Shown: one piece after another, positions 40,344 through 52,455 of the stretch
Position numbering within the stretch: the stretch's first letter is position 1
Layout: every line of letters starts with the position of its first letter
NCBI GenBank assembly: GCA_900239685.1
Contig: OENT01000111.1
Coordinates: 145,017-209,016, forward strand
Length of the DNA stretch: 64,000 bases
Direction of reading: 5' to 3'
Source: Rotaria macrura
Taxonomy: Eukaryota > Rotifera > Eurotatoria > Philodinida > Philodinidae
Notes under the pieces: model-generated
What the model was told of the DNA's origin: nothing
What the model saw: the letters and a program-made list of their open reading frames with translations, nothing else
Database searches by the model: none
Translations under genes and position numbers: made by a program

Positions 40344-43300
40344 TCAATTTTCAGCAAGTACCTTGGGTATTGTAAATCCTTTTGAAATACAATAATCTCT
40401 AAAGCCGCAACGAACAATTGAGCATATGCGTGAATCACGAATTTTACAATAAAGACGAATATCATGTTCACGAAATGTTTGTGGTAGAAATGTGGATACC
40501 TATTGAACGAAAGATATATGTTCTAACGTTTGAAAAGAAATAATGCATTCGTTCAAATCAAACCTGTTCTTTGACTATTCTTGTAGCTGTGTTTGGTCTT
40601 ATTTTCGTATAAAACCACATATTTTGAATTGGATCTTCGCCTCGATCACCACACGTTAATTCAACTGTCTAAAAACATTCTATTTAATATGTATTTAAAC
40701 ATCATGAGCTCTGTTCGTGAAAACGTGCAATCGGTCCTTAACAATGTTTAAAACAGAAAGCAAGACAACGATATTCATCAGATACAATTCAGTTTCATTT
40801 ACATTTAAAAGCTCCTAAGAACTTTCATAGACATTGCGAAATCTTCTTCTTCGTCGCTTTTCCAATCGAATCATCTATTGGCAAAACATCTAATTCGGCA
40901 AAAAAAGGATTTTTCCATGCACACTGTATACTATCTTGAAAAATAAATTTCAGAAAACAATAACGACTAGTGCTTATTAGGACACATGTCAACAATACGG
41001 AATGTTAACAGTAAGTTTAGAAAAGTTCAAATCTTAAGTCAAACACTAATAAACAAAGCACTTCTGTGAATTCAATGCAATCAGAAGTAGTTATCATATT
41101 GCTGTATTCAAAATTTTATATAATTAAAGTTTGATCCTACCATAATCTTCAATTAGTACTATCAGCAGTGCGAATTATTGAAGTCTAACTACTGTAGATC
41201 ATGGTACTGGGTTTAAACTAGGTATCCAACTATAAATGATTGACTATTGACAGATACTTTCATTATGAAAATATGTTATTGTAATGTTAACTACATACGA
41301 AGAAAAATACGATTTAATTTCTCTTGTAAGTAATTACTATTAACTCAAACTAATGGCATTTTAAAAATTCTTATCAAATCTATGTCGTCTCTTTCTGTTT
41401 CACAAATCTAATTGATAGTTCCAATGTAATAGAAAATATTCAATTTTTTCATAACTGAATTCGTTTTCAATATATTTTGTTACTTCATTCAAGAGTTTAT
41501 CATCAACAAGTAAACATGTATTGTACTGTTAAAATAAAAACTCTGCTGCCTTCGATGATATCTTCTGAATTAAATTGAAATTTTCAATGAAAAACGAAAT
41601 GTATCTTTAAACATGTTGATTTCATATTGTTAACATACCTTCGAATATGAAATCATATACTTGAACTCGAATCAATTCTCTAATCAAATTCTCGGGTTAT
41701 ACGACATTACTCTCTTATCGATAGAATAATTTCTATTCTAAATGACTTCGTTTTTACCTGTACAACAAGATCATCCATCTTAATTTGCAAATCACTTGCA
41801 TCAATATGGCAGCGATTAATGATGTCGTGACAAGCTTTTTGGCATTCGCCCTAAAAATGAACAACTCTTAGAATTATTTTTACTTACATATATATATATA
41901 TATGTATATTTATTACCAACCTTCTTAAAATCTTTTGTAACTTTAGTATGGGTGTTTCCAATATAACGATAAATTTCTAGAAATAACATTATTTGTAAAG
42001 ACGTATTCAATCAAAGTATTCATCGAAAATAATCATCTTACCTCGACGTTCAATTTTTGCAATTATTTCTTTTGCTTTGATCATGTTTGGATGATATGAA
42101 TGTTTTATTAATGTTATAACATGATCGTCAACTTGACTAAATGTGTACATATTATCAATAGTATGAGCTAGACGAGTATCGCATCTTCTGAAATATTCGT
42201 AGTAGATCTTCCAAAAAAAAATAATTGAATCTTAGTTTGTGTTCTTACCCGGCTTCGTTGGAAAAGAATAAATAATCATTAGCTGCAATCAATGCTTCTT
42301 TTAACCTATAAATTCGAATGATTCTTTGTTTTTCATTCTTCAAAGTAGAATAAAGAGAAATTTTTTATTATTACATCAATTCGATAGCTTTAACGACTGG
42401 ATGTTGATAAGCACGTCGATGAAGATCATCTCGAATTCGACAAATTTCATAGCACGCTTTAACCTCCTTGTGATAAATTAAAGAATTCAAATTATTCGTT
42501 TCTATCCATAGTAAAAGTACAGAAAATATTTTTCTTTTACTTTGTCTCGTAAGCATAAATGACTTCGACCATCATTTACTTTAATTACTCGATAGAATTT
42601 GATGAAACGCATATGTTCAAATGAAATATTTGTTCCCAAATAATATGAATCACGTGCAAAATAATCAAATTTATCAACATCAATACCAGTTAATTTGTTT
42701 GACACAATCTTAGTAGATATACAATAATCAATAAATGCTTTGTCTTTCGATAAAATCAATACTCATACCTCGTAAAGAAATGATTTATTTATATCACGAC
42801 CTTTCATTGACCAAATCTTAAAACAAAACAAGAACTTCAGTTTACAACCAATATCGTTAATGAACAATATCCTTTGTTTACTATATGAGAACAAAATGTT
42901 GTTAACATCGAATATGTCTATTTACAAATTCTGTAAAATCAAGTAGCAATCTTCTCGATAGAATAGATAATATTAGTAAAAACGAACATGAAAACAGAAA
43001 ATTATTTCACAAACGAATGATTTGATTGTAAAATTTTAAAAAATCTAGTCATGATAAAGAATGAAGTGATGAAATATTCGATACAATGAATACGTTTCAA
43101 TGAGTAAAATCAGCCATATGGTATTTTATCGAAAATTCATAAAATCGATGGTCACAAAGCTGAAATATACATAGAATCAAAGTCAACCCGTCGATTCATA
43201 TCGTACCAAATTCTTAACATTCACAATAGTTCATCTTATTTGTCATCACTACTGCGATCACAACATAAGAGACTAGATTTAATAAGATCATGTAACATCG

Positions 43301-44877
43301 TACAGAAGATCGTAGTCTCAGAAATCTTAATATATCTATTCGAACTCTAAGATCTTATTGTACCATAACATTTTCTTTAATCTTATAATCAATGCTTAGA
43401 AGATCACAGAATCTTTCAAAAATCTAACAATACGATTGATCTTAAAATTTCTGAGATTATAATTTTCGCTTCATTAAAAAACAACATCAATGATCTAAGA
43501 CGAAACGTCATGAAATCTTACTATTTGACGTTTTCCGCTGAGCTGCTATGTTCACCACAGAAGGCAAAAAGATTGCTGCAGACTCATCACCATAAAATTA
43601 TTCAAAACGTCGCTCAGATTCTCGACACGACTATCAGATTTAAAATATTGTATCGAAACTTGCATAACTAGTATTCAGATGTAGATTCGAAATATAAATT
43701 ATTCCTCCCGACCGATGTGCATCTTAACAGACGACTCTGTCATGAATACGGCAACGACTAAATAAAAAGTCGATGTTCTCACGAAAGTTTAAACCTCTAG
43801 TAAATAACATCATTATCTTGTGTGCATGGTGAAAATTAAATTATCTAATAGTTTATTCGAAATACGATAATTATCATAAGAATTTTGTTTTATTGAATAT
43901 ATTATTCTTGATGTTATTTTTTTAAATTTTCGACTGTGAACTAACCTCGTTACTCTCTTGTAGATTTGATTCACTTGAAATGAGTTCTTGTATGAAAATG
44001 AGGTCGATTTCACTGAGTCCAACTTGTTCAAAAAATGGCATTAAATTGTTTTTTTCAATTATATATTTAAACATTTGAACCGAGGCATGTTCATGCTATG
44101 AAATAATGATTGAAATAAAATTCATGACATTAGAGAAATAAGCCTACTTTCCAATGTAACTCTGGTCGAAGTTCTGCAATTACATCTTCAAACATATGAG
44201 AATATGGTCCATGACCTGTAGAAGTAAAATAATTACGATCATGTCTAAATTTTCATTCAAAAACAACTAACCAAGATCATGACAAAGAGCAGCTATTTGA
44301 ACACATAAAACATCTTTTCTACTTATATTCAATTCTGGTTGTTTTTGGCAAAGATGCATCAACAATTCACCAGCAAGATAAGATGTTCTATCAATAAAAA
44401 TTATCATGGTGTCTTTTTATTCTACATGCCAAGTAGGTTTTTTTTGGTTACCCAATTGAATGTTCAAATCTTTGGTGGCAAGCACCAGGATATACATAAT
44501 ATGACGTGCCAAGTTGTTTAAGACGTCGAAGTCTTTGAAACTCCTGTGTATCAATCAATTTAACAAGTAGCCAATGTAATTCGATTGAGCCATGAATCGG
44601 ATCATTAAAAATCTATTTAAACAGATACGACCAAAACAAAGCGTTCCATTATACAATTAAATCAAACAATCTTTTCTCTAATACTTTTGTTTCTTGAATC
44701 AAACTAAAATTTCAAAATAAGTTTTTTAGCGATTTCTGAGTTTTATGCAGAATTTTTCTAATTAAAGTACACTAACTTGTCTTGAAATGAATCTGTTAAT
44801 ATTGGTGATACTTCAAGATCACTCGTTACTTCTAATTTATATCGTTTGACGGATGGGCAATCTTCAGCATCAGACAT
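40344..44877 (-). CDS. SAMHD1: SAMHD1-type HD-domain dNTP triphosphohydrolase, no SAM domain
   Basis: Fourteen exons: 44877-44773, 44612-44452, 44387-44272, 44215-44148, 44095-43946, 42816-42769, 42708-42541, 42466-42375, 42307-42249, 42187-42042, 41976-41921, 41850-41758, 40668-40564 and 40499-40344, about 507 residues. SAMHD1 cleaves dNTPs to nucleoside and triphosphate. HD metal residues are kept: [27 protein letters not shown] and [13 protein letters not shown]. The allosteric-site stretch [15 protein letters not shown] is also kept. The human N-terminal SAM domain is missing; only about 35 residues precede IFNDPIHG. The C-terminus ([13 protein letters not shown]) aligns with the human end but lacks the regulatory tail. 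One junction, exon 8 to 9, is out of phase by one base at an A6 run near 42299-42304. An acceptor lies 22 nt before the ATG. Confidence 0.88.
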
Positions 44878-45022
44878 GACTAGTCTATTATGTTTACATC
44901 TGAAGATAATTACCATTTTATTTTCATCATAATCAAAATATCTTTAATTATTTAAAAAAATTACAATGACAAAAAACAATCGACAAAAAAAAAATAGAAG
45001 TAAAAATGCTTAGATGTATAAG

Positions 45023-47322
45023 TTAATACGATGACGGAACATATTCCAAGTCGAACCTAAAATAAGGACAGATACAAAGAATTCATTGTATATTAATTTA
45101 TCGACTATTCAAAAAAAAGAATTCTTCCAATTAATTGTTCGTTTATATCTATACTGTGTATCACCAGTTAGAGAAGATGCGCTTGTCAGCTCTAGTCAAT
45201 CCCTTCGTACAGTTAACCAATGGCAAGACATGTTCTCTGATTGAAAAATACTTGACGTTTGAAGATATGAAGCTGATACTCATCTGATTTAATTAGTTCT
45301 TGGTATAACTTACCTTTGTTTTCCTCTTATCAATTTTCTAGCAATTTCTTTAGTTCTCTATTGCCTAGTTCTTTCACGACAGTATGATTGTAAAAATGTC
45401 TATGTTCAATTTTCAACCCAATTGCTGTTCAAAAGCTAAGTCGATGATATGTGTACATAGGATCGATCGATTGATTTATGTCAAATAGTCATTTGAAAAA
45501 TATCGCTGTTTGCTTAGAAGCTTGAAAGATGTGTACGTTGTAGGATGACGATCTCCGAGGCTCGATATTCAAGTTTCAGACAACTTCAAATCTGCTAAGA
45601 TTTTCCGTTACTCCACCCGAGATTAAGCTTGATATCAGGTTGTAGTTACAATTCGTCTACTCAATTGTACTTTAGAAATATTCACAACAAGACATTGTGC
45701 ATGAATGTCGTCCAACATGTTTAATGCAAAAATGATGGGTTAAGCAATTCTTTTCTTAATGTTGTCGAAATACGTCGAATAGTAAACAAAACATAAGCAA
45801 TTTATACTCCTTACCATTTATTTATTTCTCCACCATGTATTTCAAGATTATTTAATGGAATCGATATCTAAAAGTAAAAAGTAAAATCAGTCATATTATT
45901 GTATTTTTATTTCTTGATGTTTTGTACTTCTTGATCTAGAGGTTCTTTCGAATCGCTTGTACCAAGCGTATGAATATATAGATTTCGTTGGATAGCATCC
46001 TGAAGCGTCACAGTAAATGCAATTGACTTATTCCATATATCAGTTGTATTCTCTCCGATAATACATTCATGTTTTTCATTATCATATTTGCCATCATCAC
46101 ATGGGCCAATCAATGAAAATGTTACACATATGTTAAAAGATTTTACCCTCGCAGATTCTAAGAAATCTGGAGCATCAAGAATTTTCACAATTAATTTATT
46201 TTGTTCGTTATCATATCGAATCGATAGATGTAAACTACTGGGTTTTGAATTTGAATCTAGAACTGAATTATTATAAGATAAATTACTTTGTGCCTTTTCC
46301 GTTTCAACATTTTCATTAGGTAGATTAAATACGTGTTGTTCATAGGATATCACAGCTACATTTTGTCCATTAATCACAACAGGTGATTGAAAATCATTAA
46401 CTCTTGAGTTAGATAAATCATATTTACCATTTTCTTTTTCATCTAGTGATTTGAACTCATGACTAGTAGTATGTATTTTTGAATCATTATCAAGTCTTTC
46501 ATTTGATTCCTCAGGAAGCATCGGTTTATTATTTGTAAACTGTTCATTAGATGTAACAGTCATATTTTGCTCGTTGGCCACAACAGATGTTTGTAAATTG
46601 TCATCTCGTGAGTAACATAAATTATATTTACCATTTCCTTTTTCATCTAGTGATTTGAACTCATGACTAGTAGTATGTACTTTTGAATCATTATCAAGTC
46701 TTTCATTTAATTCATCATGAGATACCGGCTTATCATGATTTAAATCTTGAATATTTGATATGGCGAAATCCTTCGATCTTTCTTCCTGAAATGAACATCA
46801 CAACTCAGTTATAATTATTTCAATTACAAATAAACGGTAAAGGGATCAGAGGTGTCAACGAATCGAAATTCTTCCGATGATTACTGAAACAAAATGAATT
46901 GAAAAGTTATTTTTTTCAATGAGTTGATATGAGATAATGGCTGTATTTCTCCATTGAAGGTATATTATTCGACATAAAAATTTTCTTTAGACTATTGTAG
47001 GTCTTTTTTGAAACTCTTTTGTAAATATTTAGTGGTATCTACCAAAAATTTTCGAAAAAGCACTCTACTCGTTGAAAGAAACTGTCTAAGTGAACAATAT
47101 CGCTTCAACGAAAAAACACGGTCAGTATCTCATAGATGAAACTTTTCAATTCATCCTATCTTACATTAATTATCGATATAGCTTTGGGCCAATGAGACAG
47201 CGAAAAAATATTTCTCTTACATGATCTTCTTCACACGTTAGCCAAGAAAGGGTGTATAATACAAAAGTAATTATTGAACAAATGGTTATTGCTAAACAAA
47301 TTTCACAAACCACTGTTGTCAT
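45023..47322 (-). CDS. Membrane-anchored single C2-domain protein with tandem repeats
   Basis: Exons are 47322-47221, 46785-45928, 45867-45815 and 45056-45023, phases 0, 0 and 2, giving about 348 residues. Exon 1 encodes a signal anchor (CLAITICSIITFVLYTLSW). Exon 2 carries two 68-residue repeats sharing TTSHEFKSLDEK and NERLDNDSK, rich in Asn, Asp, Glu and Ser and probably disordered. The C-terminal 130 residues look like a C2 domain: SSLHLSIRYDNEQNKLIVKI, then IWNKSIAFTVTL, then ISIPLNNLEIHGGEINKWFDL. The loops lack the aspartates that bind calcium in synaptotagmins. The layout (N-terminal anchor, linker, C2) recalls a one-C2 synaptotagmin-like protein; the exact family is not recognised. 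It ends 145 bp before the SAMHD1 start on the same strand. An acceptor lies 6 nt before the ATG. Confidence 0.72.
46378..46785 (-). repeat. 204-bp direct tandem duplication in coding sequence
   Basis: Two adjacent units of 204 bp (68 codons) can be aligned; a block starting ATCTAGTGATTTGAACTCAT begins at 46441 and again at 46645, and more than 90 flanking bases are nearly identical. The outer parts of each unit are more diverged. The unit length is a multiple of three, so the reading frame is preserved. Confidence 0.85.
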
Positions 47323-47774
47323 ATCTGTCTGTGTTGAATTTTCAAACCAATGCTATCAACTTGCTCTACAGATTAAACAGATGACGTGTGTTTGGATTGT
47401 GATAGTCAAGTGAAGTATTGTATGAAAACGGCGAAAGAAGTAATTATAAAATCCATTGGCTCCTTTAAAATCTATTATAGATGTCACTTTGAATAGCAAT
47501 TATAAAATATGCTTCTTTTTTTATTGTGGAACAGTTTCTTTCAAATTTTTTTATAATTTTCATAAAAGAAACTTACAATGGTATTGTTCTAACAATAAAA
47601 ACTCTCATTTCACAGTGAAGGTAAACGAAATAAATGTGAAAAAATAAACAAGATGACGGCGAATACGAATCGAGATCAATCGTCTGCATTATAGAAAAAG
47701 AAAAGAAAAAAACTGGTGTACAGTTTAGGTTCATCTCAATATTCTTGTTTATTTCAGATCGCTTTGTCTTTATA
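47323..47774. other. Divergent intergenic region (C2 gene and eS25)
   Basis: This 450-bp region separates a minus-strand and a plus-strand gene and should contain both promoters; no motif is clear. A TTTATTTCAG acceptor ends at 47757, 17 nt before the eS25 ATG. The plus ORF at 47456-47647 is not supported. Confidence 0.45.
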
Positions 47775-48285
47775 ATGCCGGCTAAAGCAGCTCAACCGAA
47801 GAAAAAAGAAAAAGAAGCATCCGGAGGTTCCTCAGGAGCCAAAGCAAAAAAGAAGAAATGGTCGAAAGGAAAAGTTCGAGATAAACTTAACAATATGGTT
47901 AGTTTTTCCGATGGTTTTGTTGTTCAACAAACAAGAGGAAACAATTTTTCTGTTATAGGTCTTATTCGACAAAGCAACTTATGATAAATGTGTCAAAGAT
48001 ATGCCACAATATAAATTAATCACACCTGCTATTGTTTGTGAACGTTTTAAAGTTCGAGGTTCTCTGGCTCGTTCTATAATCCGTGAACTTGTCCGGCGTG
48101 GTCTCATACGAACTGTGGTTAAACATAGTAGACAAGAAATCTATACACGATCAACCAAAGAAGATGCACCAGGTGATCAAGATGCAGCGAAAGAAGGTGC
48201 AAGTGAAAAGAAAGAAGGTGGTGGCGGAAAGAAAGGTGGCAAGAAAGCAGCTAAAGAAGCTGCTGTTGATGCCAATGCCGAATAA
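47775..48285 (+). CDS. RPS25: Small ribosomal subunit protein eS25
   Basis: Two exons, 47775-47897 and 47959-48285, phase 0, encode 149 residues. The sequence follows eS25: a basic Lys-rich start ([18 protein letters not shown]), [49 protein letters not shown] and [10 protein letters not shown]. The human protein has 125 residues; the extra length is a Gly/Lys/Ala/Glu-rich tail after IYTRS (about 40 residues). eS25 sits on the head of the 40S subunit and helps IRES-driven initiation. The DCAF7 ATG follows only 124 bp after the stop. Confidence 0.95.
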
Positions 48286-48409
48286 ATCATTACTGAAACA
48301 TCTTCTTTGTAATAAAAGCAACAGTTTGTTTTTTAAATAAAGCATAACAAGAAGCAAAAAGCACTGTCAACAAGAAAATCTATGTTAAACACTGATGCTT
48401 TTTTTCTAG

Positions 48410-50578
48410 ATGTCTTCTACTTCAGCTAATAATACACAAACTAAACGAAAAGAAATTTATAAATACGAAGCACCATGGATGGTTTATGCTATGAATTGGT
48501 CAATTAGACCGGACAAACGTTTTCGTCTAGCTCTCGGATCATTTGTTGAAGAATATAATAATAAAGTAAGATAAATAGCAGATAACGAACTAACGTCATG
48601 TTTTCTTAACTATTTATATTCCATCTCGTAGGTACAAATAGTTTCACTTGATGAAGAAAAATCAGAATTCACTGCACGATCAACATTTGATCATCCATAT
48701 CCAACAACAAAAGTCATGTGGATACCTGATACAGTTAAAAGAACCTATAGAACTGCAGTTTTCATTTGTTGTTAATTGTTTTTTTAATAGAAAGGTGCGT
48801 TTCCTGATCTACTAGCGACCAGTGGCGATTATTTACGTGTTTGGCAAACTGGAGATAATGGTACTCGACTGGAATGTTTACTCAATAATGTAAAAGTGAT
48901 TTATGAGAACTATTTCAATAGTATTGTTTACAGCTTAGTTTACATTTTAAATGTGCAGTGTTTACCTGAATCACAAATTCCGAAAATAGAATGCGTAGTT
49001 TGTTTTTTTTCTCATCTGAGAGTACCTTTTCATGCCTTTTAGTTTTATTCGTGATACGGATCAACTGATATTGAGAAGAGAAATTCTTCTAATCCTAGAG
49101 ATCTGTAAGATATGCTAGTCGTTGAATTCAAGAAAACAAAGGTCATAGTATCGTGTATGAAGAATGTCAGAGTACGAATCCTAATTCTAAAAATCTGACG
49201 CATAATAAGGTTAAAAACTGTATTGATTTCATTCGATTTACGAAACAATCGTTTCAATTGAACATTAGTACAGAAAACGACACTTTCACATTGTTCCAAT
49301 GATTGACTAGGAATCACACCGATTGATTATTCATTCATCATTAAAATTGATGAGAAGGCGAATCATTCAGAGAGTAAGATAGATGGCATTATGAATTACA
49401 GTTACTCCTTATTTAGTATATGCATTTTTTCTGTTGAATCTCTAGTTTTTAAGAATAGTTTTCGTTATCATCAATGTTTAATCGATTTTTATATCTTTTC
49501 ATTATTGTTTTCTATAAGCTTTCGTTTGTGAAATATTTTCATTCTAAACACTTGAAATTATCCGATGAGACTTTTTCGTGTTCTCATATTTATGAAATTA
49601 CTATTGGATACTTCGAAATGTATATGAAGAATTAGATACATACATAAATTAATGAGAAATATCAAACAGACCACTTAAGTCTACAGTTGTAGAAAATCAG
49701 AAAAGTAAAATTCTCGTATCGATCAATTTATCGTGTTTCATTTACCTTTGTGTTTAGAATAAAAATTCTGATTTTTGTGCTCCATTAACATCATTCGATT
49801 GGAATGAAGTCGATCCAAACTTAATCGGTACATCAAGTATAGATACAACATGTACTATATGGGGTCTCGAAGTAAAAGAAGAATTTTGCAATAATCTAGA
49901 AAATACTCAAATTTCATTTTCTTTTCAGACAGGGCAAGCTATTGGTCGAACAAATCCAGTTAGTGGACATGTTCGAACACAACTTATAGCACATGATAAA
50001 GAAGTTTATGATATTGCATTTAGTCGTGGTGGTGGCGGTCGTGACATGTTTGCATCAGTTGGTGCTGATGGCTCTGTTCGAATGTTTGATTTACGTCATT
50101 TAGAACATTCGACAATTATTTATGAAGATCCTCAACATCATTCATTATTACGTCTTGCCTGGAATAAACAAGATCCAAACTATTTAGCTACATTTGCAAT
50201 TGATTCAATGGAGATTGTTATTCTTGATGTTCGAATACCTTGTACACCAGTTGCTCGTCTCAACAATCATCGATCAGGTGTGAATGGTATCGCTTGGGCA
50301 CCTCATTCTGCATGCCATATTTGTACTGCTGGTTCGTTGATAAACTTTTCTTGATAATGAGCGAATGAGAGAGAAAGAGCATTAACACTAAAATTTTCTT
50401 TTTAGGTGACGATCGACAAGCTTTAATATGGGATATTCAACAAATGCCACGAGCCATTGAAGATCCGATTCTTGCTTATACAGCTGAAGGAGAAATTAAT
50501 CAAGTACAATGGAGTACAACACAACCAGATTGGATTGCAATTTGTTTTAATAATTTTCTTGAAATATTACGTGTATAG
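48410..50578 (+). CDS. DCAF7: DCAF7 / WDR68 WD-repeat scaffold
   Basis: Six exons: 48410-48565, 48632-48733, 48791-48889, 49758-49871, 49929-50331 and 50406-50578. All phases agree and give 348 residues (human 342). Conservation with human is very high: [102 protein letters not shown] and the end LEILRV. DCAF7 is a seven-bladed beta-propeller that bridges DYRK1A/HIPK2 kinases and CUL4 ligases to substrates. Intron 3 is 868 bp while the others are short. An acceptor (TTTTTTTCTAG) directly abuts the ATG, and the eS25 stop is 124 bp upstream, which suggests a trans-spliced downstream cistron. Confidence 0.96.
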
Positions 50579-52455
<1,877 letters not shown>

